From Sphagnum compactum (taxonomy: Eukaryota > Bryophyta > Sphagnopsida > Sphagnales), in NCBI GenBank assembly GCA_965153455.1, contig OZ234493.1, positions 36,756,213-36,820,212 of the forward strand: a stretch of DNA of 64,000 nucleotides. The letters are read 5' to 3'. The position numbers were made by a program, and so were the translations under genes. Positions 45,171 to 57,300 of the stretch are shown piece after piece; positions within the stretch are counted from its first letter, which is position 1; every line of letters starts with the position of its first letter. The notes beneath the pieces are model-generated. The model made no database searches. It had not been told where the DNA came from and saw only the letters and a list, made by a program, of their open reading frames with translations.

Positions 45171-48100
45171 TCACGCTCTATGTTTCCTTTGCCTTTTAGC
45201 CGGTCTATTGTGGAATTCTTCTATGGCTTCTTGGGCATGTTCCATGTCAGACTCATTCACCCAAGATGCCTCTATTGGATGGTATCCTTTCCACTTGACC
45301 AAGTACTCCCGCTCTCGCCCCTTTAATTGCCTTGACTTGAGCACGGCCTCCACTTCAAATTTCGATTCATTATGAACCAAATCCGGAGGGGGCCTTGAGT
45401 TGTGCTCTCGATCGGGCCTTGAAGCATCACGGACGACCGGCTTCAAAAGCGAAACATGAAATATGGGATGAACCTTGAGATTTTCCGGTAGTTCTAACTT
45501 GTAAGTGTCGGGAAATTTCTTTTCCAACACTTTGAATAGACCCACATATGGGCCCAAGAACTTGTGGCTCAAACCTTCGAGCAACCGAAAATTCTTGATG
45601 TTCAACCACACTTCATCCCCTTCTTCAAAATTCACCTCTCGTCGGGACTTGTTCGCAAAGTCTTTGTACCTTTTATGTGCCTTCTCAAGATTGGCCTTCG
45701 CCCTTTCCCACAAGCGCCGCCTCTCTTCATCAAGTTGTGTGACCATGGGCACTTCCTCACTCGCATCACTTTGGAGTTGTCCCACCCAAGTTATGGGCAC
45801 AATTGGTGACTTGCCCGTCACCATTTGAAAGGGGGTGGCTCCCGTTGCCGAATGCTCCGAATTGTTGTAACAAAACTCGGCCAACTCCAAATGGTCCACC
45901 CAATCTTGTTGATCCGCCGCCACATAATTCCTTAGGAATTGTTGGATCACCAAGTTCACCCTCTCGGTTTGTCCATCCGTTTGGGGTCGGAAAGAGGTGC
46001 TCATCTTGAGCCCCGTCCCCATGCGCTTCCACAAGGCTCTCAAAAACTTGCTTGTGAACTTTGGGTCTCGGTCCGACACAATGTCCTTTGGAAGCCCATG
46101 ATGCTTGAACACGTGGGTGAAGAACAACCTTCCCGTCTCTTGGGCCGTAGCACTTTCCTTGGTGGGAATGAAATGTGCCATCTTGCTAAATCGATCCACC
46201 ACCACCATTATTGCATCAAATCCCTTTGATGGGGGTAAGCTCACCATGAAATCCATGGAGACACTTTCCCACGGCCCTTCCGGAATGGGTAACGGTCGCA
46301 ACAACCCGGCTTGCTTTTTATTGACTACCCGGTTTTGTTGGCAAGTCAAGCAAGTCTTCACGTATTCTTCCACATCCTCTTTCAAGTTGGGCCAATAGTA
46401 GGACTTCTTCAAGAATGTGGTAATGTGCTTTGCACCACCGTGGCCCACAAGGGGCCCATCGTGACATTCCTTCAAAAGCACATCCCTTAACCTCCCTTTT
46501 GGAACATAGAGCCTTCTTTGCTTGTACCACAATAATCCATTTTGCAAATGAAAATGGGACTTGGCTCCATTTTGGATGTTTTGCCTTGCTTCCTTGGCAA
46601 AAGCATCCCGGCAGCTTGCTAGTCTAACTTCCTTTTGAAGTTCCGTGTCTCCCACATACACCACTCTAAGTTGGTGCTTCCGGCTCAAGGCATTGGGGAC
46701 TATGTTCTCCTTTCCTGACTTGTGCCGGATGTCCACATTGAACAAGGCCAATGTGTCTTGCCATCTTACTTGTTTTGATGACAACTTTGGTTGAGTTGCG
46801 AAGTACTTCAAGGTGACATTGTCGGTCTACACCACCACATCTTTGGAACCTATGTAGTGGCCCCAAGTCTTGAGACAATATATCACGGCCCACATTTCCT
46901 TCTCATGGGTTGGCCACCTTCGCTCCGTCTCATTCAACTTCTTGCTTTCGAAGGCCACCGGCCTTCCATCTTGCACTAGGACTCCTCCTATGGCAAAGTC
47001 GGAAGCATCGGAATGGATCTTAAAGTCCTTGTCAAAATCGGGCAACTTCAACACGGGCGCCTTCACCAAAATGCCTTTCAAAGTCTCAAAGGCCTCATTG
47101 CATGCCTCCTCCCATTCATAAGTCCCGGATGACTTCTTCAAAAGGTTTGTCAAAGGTGTGCCTATCTTTGCAAAGTTCTTGATGAACTTGCGATAATAAG
47201 AAGCCAATCCCAAAAAGGACCTTAAGGCGGGAACGGACTTAGGTGGTTCCCAATCCAAGATTGCCTTCACTTTGTGGTCATCCATTTTCAAACCTTCTTG
47301 GGTGATCCTATGCCCAAGGAAATCCACCTCCGAGACTCCAAACTCACATTTCTCGAACTTGGCATACAGCTTGTTTTCTTTTAACCTTTGGAACACCTTA
47401 CGAAGGTGCTCCGCATGCTCCTCCAAGGAGCTACTATAGATCAAAATGTCGTCTATGTAGACGACCACAAAATCATCAAGTCATTCTCAGAAAATGTCAT
47501 TCATGAGGGTGCAAAATGTGGCGGGTGCATTGGTGAGCCCAAATGGCATCACCAAGAATTCATATGAACCATACCTTGTGCGGCAAGCGGTTTTCTCTTC
47601 ATCCCCTTGTGCAATTCGAATTTGGTAGTATCCCGAACGTAGGTCAATCCTACTAAACACTTTGGCTCCCGAAAGCCGATCAAACAAGTCATCAATCCGA
47701 GGCAATGGGTACCGATTCTTCACCGTCACCTTGTTGAGGGCTCTATAATCCACACACATCCTCAAAGTCCCATCCTTCTTGTGGACAAAAAGGACGGGTG
47801 CCCCATATGGTGACTTGCTAGGCTTGATGTATCCCTTTGCAAGGAGTTCTTCGAGTTGAACCTTGAGCTCTTTTAACTCCTCATGACTCATTCGATACGA
47901 GGCTTTGGCGGGAGGTGCCACTCCCGGGACCACCTCAATGGCATGGTCCACTTGTCTTCTCGGGGGCAACTCATCGGGCAACTCTTCGGGCATCACATCC
48001 GGGAATTCCTCTAACACTTGCTTGATGCACTTGTGGGGGCTCACCACCTTGGTGGCTTCCTTTGGTTCAAACTCATCCAAAACCCGCATCACACATAACA

Positions 48101-49661
48101 TGCCATAGCCTCCCCCACATTCTTTTTCCAAGTTCTTTCCCAACATCAAGTGGATGGTGGTCCCACCCACACTAGGCACTTCATGTGCCTTCACCCGCAC
48201 AATCTCACTTTTGGATGGGATCTTAACTAGCCTATTGTGCCCTTCTATGAGCACATTGTTTTGTGTGATGAATTCCATTCTCAAAATGCAATCCATGCCC
48301 CCTAAGGTGGAAACTAACAAATCCACCTTGCCTCTCCAATTCCCCAATTGGAGCGGCACATCTCTTGCTTGCAACTTGGTGGGATGGGGAATCCCATCCG
48401 CAAAGTGCACCTCTATGGGTGCCTTGAGCTCCTCCAACCGGAGCTCCATTCTTTGGGCACTTTCTTGGGTTATGAAGTTCTGGGAAGCGCCTGTGTCCAA
48501 AAGACATAAAACTTCCCGCTTAGAAACTTTCCCTTTTAAGAAAATAAGGCGGTTACATTCACCTTGGACTAGGCTAGCGGAAAGGGCACTTACCTTAGGA
48601 GCCCCATTCCCCGATTTGGGTTTAGGGCAATCCTTGGAGTAATGCCCCACTTCATTACAATTGAAGCATACTCCCTTGGGTTTCCCACTAGCATCTCCCT
48701 TGGGTTGGCTCACTTTGAAAGGAGCCCCCTTCTTGACAAAATTTCCCTTGGGTTTAAAACCCGAGCCTTGGAATTGTTTAGGTTTTTCCCCTTTTGAGGT
48801 GTCTTGGCCTCGGTTCCATTCCCCTTCATGGCGTGCCTTTTTATGAGAGAACTTGCTATCCTTTTTGAATCCGGATTTTTCACCTCGTCCCACATCCAAA
48901 AAGCCTTCCACTTTCATGATGGCTTCGGTTAGTGAGGTGGGCCAATTCTCCTCAAGCTTGCGTTTGGCCCAAATGGGAAATCCCATCACAAAGTGGCACA
49001 CCCGGTCTAATTCATGCATATGCCGAATCTCAAGCATGAGTTCGGAGTAAGCCCTCACATATTGGCGCAAGTTGTCATTGCTCCCATTCTCAAGGTCACG
49101 GAGTTTGCATCTTGAAATGTAGTCAGAATTCTTGAGAATGAATTCCAACTCAATACGCTCCTTGAAGAATTCCCATGTGTAGCCATGGGTCTTCCCTTCT
49201 TCTTGCCTCACCGTCCTCCACCATGTGGAGGCATAGCCCTTCAAATAGGATTGGGCAAGTTCCACGGCCGAATGCCGACCAACCTTGGCGGCATGAAGGT
49301 AGTCCTCCATTTCTGCAAGCCAAGCATCCACAACCTTCCGATCCCGAGCCCCATCAAAGTTCCCGGGCCTAACGGACTTGAATCCCACACTTTTGGATGA
49401 ACCTCCCATGAGGGCCGCAACCAATTCACTAAAATCGGGCCTATTCATTTTGAGTAGGACCTCCAATTGTTCCGGGGTGAAGAGGACTCCATTTGGTTGT
49501 TCCTCTTCATTTTCATGCTCCTCAAGGCTAACACGGTCTTCTTCATCTTCGGAATGGTTTTGTTCCTCCTCCCTCATAGCTTCGGGAGGAACATCTAGGT
49601 CTTGGGTGGGTTCTTCCACCACGGGCTCTTGGACTAGCTTGCGGGTCTTCTTTGGTGCCAT
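45171..49661 (-). CDS. Chromovirus Gag-Pol polyprotein, one frame with three nonsense codons
   Basis: Starting at the ATG at 49,661 (MAPKKTRK), 1,496 codons stay in one frame to the stop at 45,171. In order (residues): gag core with [15 protein letters not shown] knuckle [14 protein letters not shown] (332-345); aspartic protease LLDTGAS (Asp389); reverse transcriptase with [20 protein letters not shown] and YIDD (735-738); RNase H ([20 protein letters not shown]); integrase HHCC zinc site (His1074, His1079, Cys1104, Cys1107) and catalytic Asp1137, Asp1197, Glu1233 with D-35-E spacing; a GPY-like module ([13 protein letters not shown]); and a C-terminal chromodomain (about 1435-1484, [18 protein letters not shown]). 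Stops at codons 725, 727 and 946 replace Arg/Trp/Trp-type codons (TGA, TGA, TAG), consistent with C-to-T or G-to-A change. As it stands the copy cannot make a full Pol. The chromodomain would have directed integration. Confidence 0.93.
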
Positions 49662-49697
49662 CGGGACTCTCCAATAAATGGATCGAGCTCTCCCCGA

Positions 49698-49709
49698 GCT
49701 CTGATACCA
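49698..49709 (-). promoter_or_regulatory. Primer-binding site for initiator tRNA-Met
   Basis: On the minus strand TGGTATCAGAGC begins two bases after the 5' LTR end (49,712). This is complementary to the 3' end of plant initiator methionine tRNA, the usual primer of plant Ty3/gypsy elements. Confidence 0.92.
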
Positions 49710-49711
49710 AA

Positions 49712-50585
49712 TGACGCACTCCCAAGTTCCTAGTGGACCCACTTGAGGGTCCAAGTATGTGGCAATGCGGAAGGAGTTGGAACTTGGAGCACGCTCCCGA
49801 CTTCTAGCACTAGAGGGGTGAGAGGGGTGTGCTGGAAGTCCCGGGATAGACTAGGACGAGTTGACAAGCTTGACTCACTCACACGGGCCTGCACATAACC
49901 CACACAAAGTGGTTAGTGCAAAGTTGGAGCACCCTTGGTGCTAGGACGAGCCACAGGCAACACGGACACACAAGACTCACCACGGCCCGGACTTGGGGGA
50001 AGCCACCACCTTCCCCCTTATAGTATACTCTGCAGCTCTCCACGGAGGCTACATCCAAATGGCTATTTTTCCTGGGACTCCCGAGTGGGAGTCCCGAAAT
50101 CGCGCCAAATGGGATTCCCGCGACTTTGGAGCCCCATAACTTTGCGAGTAGACCTCGGATCGCAATGCGGTCTGAAGCAAAGTTGTAGATCTCGTCGAGA
50201 CCTTTTCAACGGTATGTCGCACGTCCTCTGCAGCCTAGTATTTTGGGTCGATTCCCGACTTTTAGTGGTCGGGAGTCAAAATTGGCAAACTCCCAGGAAT
50301 TCGACTCCCGACCCTTCTTTTGGCCATAACTTGTGTTTCAGATGTCCAAATGAGCAATGTGAGCCCATTTTAGATATCTACGCTTCAAGAGCTTTTCCAA
50401 TGAGTGTTCACTCCCTCACACTCCCTCACACTTTCTTACACTCCCGGGAGTGTGATGTGACTCCCGGGCTTTCTCTTGCCTTGACTCCCGAGCTTCCTCT
50501 TGGTTTAACTCCCGGGCTTCCTCTTGGCCCGCAACCTTATAAACCCTTTGCCTTTGGTCCCGGGCCCAAAGCTAGGGTTGCGACA
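49712..50585 (-). repeat. 5' LTR of the chromovirus
   Basis: The plus strand reads TGACGCACTCCCAAGTTCCT at the left and CTAGGGTTGCGACA at the right. It is collinear with the 3' LTR except for a deletion around 50,400, where the 3' LTR carries about 130 bp more. TATAGTATACTCTGCAG (about 50,018) in reverse gives the TATA region of the element's promoter. Confidence 0.93.
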
Positions 50586-50785
50586 ACGTCGGACTTCGTA
50601 AAGACTTAGTAAATTATGTATTCGAAAACATATATAAATGAAACAAATTTGTAAGTTCATCTAAGTTTTTCACATGTTTGTGAAGTTCGTAATTGTTATG
50701 TCTGAATAAGTCTGTCGCTCTTCTCGCCACAACCACGGCATAAGGATTCCTTCACAAATATGCACCAGTGCAGGATATCCACAGA

Positions 50786-51873
50786 TGACGCGCTCCCAAG
50801 TTCCTTGTGGACCCACTCGAGGGTCCAAGTATGCGGCAATGCGGAAGCGGTTGGAATTTGGAGCCGCTCCCTAGCTCACAACACTTGAGGGGTAGAAGGG
50901 TGTGTTGGAGCTCCGGGATGGGACTAGGAAGAGTTGACAAGCTTGACTCACTCACACGGACCCTCCATTAACCACTCCAAGTGGTTAGTCCAAAGTTGGA
51001 GCACCTTTGGTGCTAGGAAGAGCCACGGCCCGGACCTTGGGGAAGCCATCACCTTCCCCCTTGGGACTCATGTTGAATCCTTTTTGGTGTTGGGACAAGC
51101 CACGGGTGAACTCGGACTCACTTTGAACACACACACACTCCGGGCTCGGGAGTAAGCCACCACCTCACTCCCTTTGGTGGGGAAGCCAGCACCTTCCCCC
51201 TTGGGGAAGCCAACCACTTCCCCCCTTATAGTATACTCTGTGACTCCACGGAGGCTACATCCAAATGGCTATTTTTCCCGGGACTCCCGAGTGGGAGTCC
51301 CGAAATCGCGCCAAATGGGACTCCCGCGACTTTGGAGCCCCATAACTTTGCGAGCAGACCTCGGATCGCGATGCGGTCTGAAGCAAAGTTGTAGATCTCG
51401 TCGAGACCTTTCCAACGGTATGTCGCACGTCCTCTGCAGCCCAGTATTTCGGGTCGATTCCCGACTTTTAGTGGTCGGGAGTCAAAACTGGACGACTCCC
51501 GGGAATTCGACTCCCGGGCCTTCTTTTGGCCATAACTTGTGTTTCAGATGTCCAAATGAGCAATGCGAGCCCATTTTGGACATCTACACTTCAAGAGCTT
51601 TCCATTGATATAAAGTGCAAAACAAGCCATGGAGTTTTGACCCCTCAAAACGCTCTCTGAAGTTTCGGGAGTCCCTCCGGGACTCCAACTCTCACCAACT
51701 CCCAACGTGGGAGTTCACTTGGGAGTGTGAGGGTTCACTCCCTCACACTCTCTGGACTCTTTGCACTCCTTGCACTCCCGGGAGCATGTGATGTGCCTCC
51801 CGGGTCTACTACTAGGCCCGCAACCTCACAACCCCCTTGCCTTGGTCGCAAGCCAAAGGCTAGGGTTGCGACA
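50786..51873 (-). mobile_element. Solo LTR (1,088 bp) with perfect target duplication
   Basis: It starts TGACGCGCTCCCAAG and ends GCTAGGGTTGCGACA. It is flanked on both sides by ACAGA (50,781-50,785 and 51,874-51,878), a perfect 5-bp target duplication. It belongs to the same LTR family but is longer than the others because of extra copies of the GCCACCACCTTCCCC-type segment and an ACACACAC stretch around 51,050-51,210. No internal region remains, so it arose by recombination between the two LTRs of one insertion. Confidence 0.93.
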
Positions 51874-52272
51874 ACAGATGTCAATATGGGCATATTTTTC
51901 GCTCGAAGGGATTCGTCCAGCTTTGGAAAATAAAATCAAGGCAAAATTTTCTTCCCTTTGCAAGAGCTTGCGGGAACCACTGTCTGACCTGAGCAGACGA
52001 GACAAATTTTGAATTCATGACACCTTATGCCAGGAGTTTAATTTTTTGCTGAGCTTTTTTCTTCGGAAAACAACGTTTTAAAATTACTCTATTCGGATGG
52101 GTCTCTCAGACTAATGCAATGGAACAACAAACTCTGAGTGGTATCACTAACAAGATATAAAATATGCAGACCTCTGGTCAGTAGATTCGCCTTCCTCAAC
52201 ATTAAATATTTTTTGCCACACTTAATAATCAACCTAAAAATGGACTTAACAAATGGCCTCCATAATAGCTCA

Positions 52273-52274
<2 letters not shown>

Positions 52275-52309
<35 letters not shown>
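52275..52309. repeat. (TA)n microsatellite
   Basis: An uninterrupted run of TA dinucleotides, about 35 bp, in the unique DNA between two solo LTRs. 51,874-52,650 otherwise shows no gene. Confidence 0.95.
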
Positions 52310-52312
<3 letters not shown>

Positions 52313-52650
52313 AAAAACATAATAACAACCAGCAATCGGTATAGAGAAGGCGAAACCTAACTTTAAAGGAGAAATAAAATTGATGAATAATTTCACAGAT
52401 AATAAAGGTCAAATTTGTGTTTAAGGACCTTCGACAAAAACATGTTCATTATTGATCAACCACACTACGACACCCTCGCCAAATTGGTTAGCTCCAAACA
52501 ACGACTCCATGGCAAAGTCAAAATTGAACTCATTTTAATTTAAAAGAAAAATAAGTTAAGGACAAGTAAAAAAGTATTGTATATTGCCATGTTTTCTAAT
52601 AGAGAAGGCATGCATTTTGAGCTTTCATTGCTCTTACATCGAGTATCTGC

Positions 52651-53603
52651 TGTCGCAACCCTAGCCTTGGCTCGCGACCAAGGCAAGGGGGTCGCAAGTG
52701 TGCGGGCCTATAAGTAGACCCGGGGGTCATATCACATGCTCCCGGGAGTGCAAAGAGTGTGAGGGAGTGAACCCTCACACTCCCAAGTGAACTCCCATGT
52801 TGGGAGTTGGTGAGAGTGGAGTCCCAAAAGGACTCCTGAAACTTCAGAGAGCATTTTGAGGGGTCAAAACTCAATGGCTTGTTGCGCTCTTTACATCAAT
52901 GGAAAGCTCTTGAAGTGTAGATGTCTAAAATGAGCTCGCATTGCTCATTTGAATATCTGAAACACGAGTTATGGCCAAAAGAAGGCTCGGGAGTCGAACT
53001 CCCGGGAGTCCGCCAGTTTTGACTACCGACCACTAAAAGTCGGGAATCGACCCGAAATACTTGGCTGCAGAAAACGTGCGACATATCGTTGAAAAGGTCT
53101 CGACAAGACCTACAACTTTGCTTCAGACGGCAAGTCGATCGGAGGTCTGCTCCGATAGTTACAAAGCTTCAAAGTTGCGGGAGTCCCGAAAATGCGCGAT
53201 TTCGGGACTCCCACGCGGGAGTCCCGGGAGTCCCGGGACAAAATGGCCATTTGGATGCCACCCCCGCGACGAGTCACAGAGTATACTATAGGGAGTAAGG
53301 TGGTGGCTTACTCCCGAGCCCGAGGTGTGGTGTGTCAAAGTGAGTCCGAGTTCACCCGTGGCTATCCCAACACCAAAAGGACCCAGAATGAGTTCTAACC
53401 ACTTTGTGTGGTTTCATGCAGGCCCGTGTGAGTGAGTAAAGCTTGTCAATTCTTCCTAGTCTATCCCGGGACTTCTAGCACACCCCTCTCACCCCCCCCC
53501 TCTAGTGCTAGAAGTCGGGAGCGTGCTCCAAGTTCCAACTCCTTCCGCATTGCCCCATACTTGGACCCTCAAGTGGGTCCACAAGGAACTTGGGAGTGCG
53601 TCA
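52651..53603 (+). mobile_element. Solo LTR (953 bp) with perfect target duplication
   Basis: It starts TGTCGCAACCCTAGCC and ends CTTGGGAGTGCGTCA. TCTGC precedes it (52,646-52,650) and follows it (53,604-53,608), a perfect 5-bp duplication. It is opposite in orientation to the solo LTR at 50,786. It contains the dense GGGAGTCCCGGGAGTCCCGG stretch near 53,215-53,240 and the TATA-like AGTATACTATAGGG at about 53,279. Confidence 0.93.
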
Positions 53604-53702
53604 TCTGCACTAAATAATCGCACTTAATCCTTGCAAAAAAAACTAACTGTGTAACCATTACAATGCCGACAAAAATGAATAATTAGCATTACGTTGACAA
53701 AT

Positions 53703-54390
53703 CTATTCGTTGTCGTCATCAACGTCGCCATGCGATTTACAAGTCATAAGCACGTTCGGAGGTGGATTACGGGCAAGATCATCGAGTTCCGGGAAACATC
53801 CTACGTTTATAGGGTGATATAGTTTCATGGAACGTTCATTGTGGCGATCTCATGTGTAAGAATCCAAGTACGCATGGATGATGACATGGTTAACGGTGCC
53901 CAGGTGAACATGGGTGAGAATGTCGGACACTTGCTTTTTGTCGTCATAATTAACCAGGACAAGCAACTTGTGCAGGTCCACGATCAAAATGCGATCATTC
54001 TCGTTATATTCCCATGCCTTGTCTTCTCCGGAGCCTAAAATCGTAAGGATGTGAGATCGAACATGTGAGGGCATGTCCATCAAGTTTATAGCTTTGAATT
54101 TTCCCATCTACAAAAAATAAAATTGTGAGACTCAAAATATTTTGAAACAAATGGACATGAAATTGACACCTCTTACAAGATAAGTGCTAATATAAAACCA
54201 ACAACAATCGACGATCAACACATTGGCATCAAAAGGATTAGAAATAACAAAAAAACCAATTACACACCTTTGAAGACAAACGAGTTTCTGAATAGTGCAC
54301 GGATGGAATAAGGGCTATGCAATTCAAGTATATCAACTGCCCGCCAAAAGAACCTTTGAGTGAATGAGTCAATGTGTCGACTACCCTATG
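53703..54390 (-). pseudogene. Unrecognised two-exon reading frame with one stop
   Basis: On the minus strand an exon from about 54,385 to 54,268 reads RHIDSFTQRFFWRAVDILEL then HSPYSIRALFRNSFVFK. It is preceded by an AG acceptor (CATAG) and ends at AAAG|GTGTGT. A 160-bp intron (54,267-54,108) ends TTTTTTGTAG. The next exon (54,107-53,703) joins in phase and reads GKFKAINLMDMPSHVRSHIL, ILIVDLHKLLVLVNYDDKKQ, VNHVIIHAYLDSYT, one TGA at 53,850, then HPINVGCFPELDDLARNPPP and a TAG at 53,703. Composition, splice signals and phase agree with a real former gene or transposon ORF. I do not recognise the family. Both flanks are repeat-rich. Confidence 0.4.
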
Positions 54391-54399
54391 CGACCTTTT

Positions 54400-57300
54400 A
54401 TATTACTTTGAGTTACCGTGAGGCCTGTTTCATTTGAGACAAGAAATCTTGGCCTACTTACAATGATACTTTCTGGATCAAATCCAAACACCGAAACATT
54501 ACCTACAAAATCAGGGGAAACCTAGGAACATAATCACTTATGAAATGCAAGTACAAGACGTGACATTGTCAAAGGAAAATAACACAAGCGAAAAATCAAA
54601 ATTGATTTTTCAGCCGAGGATTATTAGAGTTTCCTCTTTGCATGTTTTGTTTTGATTTCAACTACTTATTCCATTAAAGGACACGTTGGGTGTGAGGTTT
54701 ATACAGTGATTTTTTAAGGAGACACGCCAGGATCTACAATGGACGTGAAATGCCAAGGGAGTACTTAGGAGGTTGTTTAAAGTCTACTGAAAATAATTTC
54801 ATACAAGATATTGGGAAAAAAAATTTGAAAGGATTCGAATCCATGTCATAATTTCCCCATGAATGTAAGTGATGGCAATCGGTTCATGCGTGTGACCAAT
54901 ATCAAACTTTCTTCCAGGGGATTATTTTTTTTCCACCGTGTTATTACTATACCCATCAGTGCAATATGTTTGACATGCATTTTGTACCAACGTCAAAATC
55001 TATGACAAGGTGGCAACCAACAAAACACGTCGCAACAAGATTTGCGCAAGTGAGTGTTCCCACTACATCGACAATCGAACTTTCATAAGATTCTTTGCGC
55101 TTATTTACTTCCTTTTACATGAGATCTTTGCATTGTGAAGGACAAGCACAAAATCTCTTGCACATTTCTTTCAACCCTAGTTGGTAAAAAATGTTTTGCG
55201 TCGAATCATCCATTTTGATTACGAAGATATTTTGACCACACGGTAAATCTTGCATCCAACGTTTCTGGTCGTTGGATTATTTCTAGAGATATCAACGTAA
55301 TGTTGCCAAAATTTACTCATAAACACAGCATGATTCATGTCGGTCAGAAGGAATAGGACACGGGAGCGGCGCAAAAAATTTTGCAGTCCAAGTTTATCTT
55401 AGAATACAGTTTGTGTTGCAATCCAAATGCTTGTTGGCTCCTGTGCGAACAACAAATTAAACCAAGGGATGTGGTTACATGCAATTACAAATCAAAGCAT
55501 CACGTGGAGGAACTATTGTAACTACCCATAGGAGATGTTGTAAGTACTCTCGAAACAGTTATATATTCAAAAACCAAAATAAACGAAAAAAAAACCCTAT
55601 AATAAAAATAAAAATAAAAATAAAGGTTTTGAAAAGTTACAAATACAAAAAAAGGTTGTAAAAGGAAAAAATAAACAAAAATAAACAACAAAAATTGCAA
55701 GAAGAAAAAAAAGACGAAGAAACTACATTTTAAAAAAAAACTTAAACCCCCAAAATTTATCAAACAACCATATAGAATAAAAAAAAAAAATAAACAACAA
55801 AGAAATGGTTTTTACAAACATTGTAGAAAATGAAAACCACCGATGAAATAAAAAATACGAAACTAACATTTCCGACAAGCATCAAAAATAAAATAGAATC
55901 AAATGGAAAATAATAAAACCAAGGGGAAAGTATCTAAAGAAAACCCACGAAAATGGAAACTGTACAACTCTAAAAAACAAATATTTAGAAAACCCTAAAG
56001 TTTTGCTTCACTTACAACTTTGGAACAGAATTTGACCCATTCGGGATCGTGGTGTCAATTGTTAATGTAGAAAGCCTTGAACATATCACAAAAGGCGGTC
56101 TATTTATGTGACACAAATAAAAAATTCCCTTCTAATTTTTTACTTTCTTACCTTGTCCATAATCAAAATTTGGTAAATTGAATTGTGGATCATTGCAAAA
56201 CTGGCTACATCGCAAAATTGGAAAAATAAATGCTAATGAGGGTTCACAACAACCTTTTTTTAAGGGGAAAAAATTGCCCCCCCAAAAAAAACATCAATCC
56301 GAAATGAGGGATTTTTGCCAATTTGAAATCATCAAAAAGTGAGAGATCAAGGGAAAAAAAAAGGTAAAAATCGCCAAACTCCCATATCTAGGTTTGTAGT
56401 GCGGTAGCCAAACATATAGGAAGAAGATAGATGTATATTTCATATTTGGTGTATGACCACATTTGTTTAAATTTTCTCAGAGAGCGTCACGACCGATTGT
56501 TCTACATTTTCTCGTGGATGACATTCACCACTTTGGCTCCAAAACAAATATTAACTAAAAGAACGCTTGGAAGTAAAACATAAGGGGAAAAGGAAAGTTA
56601 CAAACTTGGGGGGCATGGGGATGAAGAGGGTTAGAGGTACCAGGCGGGTCAAAAGATGAAAGCTCGTGAATGCGTCTTGTCAAACTTGCAAGATACGCGC
56701 AAAGCCTTGCCCACCAAGCTGTGCCTCTCCACCGCCCCACCAAAAGTTGTGTGCTTACACAATGCCACTATATTCTAGGACCATCTTGTTACTGATTACA
56801 TTGTTTCTAAAGCACATCATAATTTCTAAGGTGTTTCTTCTTTTTTTTCTCATTTGCCAAGTCGCCAACCAAACTTGTTCATAGGGTTTTTAATAGGTAC
56901 ATTTGAGATCATTAATAAATTTTTATCATATATATATATGTATATATTCCTTTTTTTTTCGCATGCGCATTTACAACGAACGTTTCTTTTTAAGGATTAT
57001 GAACAATGTAACATGAATGGCAATCACATCCTTAGGAAGGTTTAATCAAACCCGGCTGTTACACATTAGATATGAAATATAGATCTTGAATCAATTTTTT
57101 AATATTGGTGGCAAATAAGGGGTGGCGTCCATATAGGGTTCAACTCCATAGAATCTAACTTTTCGTGCTTGCGGAGGGAGATTGAATCATAGTTTTACTT
57201 GTAATGTCAGCAAGAGGAATGTGTATATATTTTATCGTTGACACCGTCGAGTGGCAAGCAGCATCGTGGTCGAGTTTTCTTGTTCCTTCCATAAAGGTGA

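Larger units (their letters stand above)
43386..50585 (-). mobile_element. Nearly intact Ty3/gypsy chromovirus
   Basis: A 7.2 kb LTR retrotransposon. On the minus strand the order is 5' LTR (50,585-49,712), primer-binding site, gag-protease-RT-RNase H-integrase-chromodomain reading frame (49,661-45,171), about 785 bp of untranslated DNA, polypurine tract, and 3' LTR (44,384-43,386). Both LTRs have TG...CA ends. The LTRs differ in length (874 vs 999 bp), mainly because about 130 bp near the U3 side is absent from the 5' LTR, and by scattered substitutions. The 5-bp flanks (ATTTT left, ACGTC right) do not match, which suggests recombination between elements or a rearranged flank. The left flank is the PPR relic; the right flank is not PPR. 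Confidence 0.93.

Noticed and set aside
48154-48642. Plus-strand ORF of 162 codons inside the chromovirus
   Set aside because: It is antisense to the conserved protease region; the open frame results from the coding constraint on the other strand.
49935-50609. Plus-strand ORF of 224 codons, with relatives at 43,610, 51,174 and 53,061
   Set aside because: They lie inside LTRs and recur in all of them. They run antisense to element transcription, or over U3/R, with no domain.
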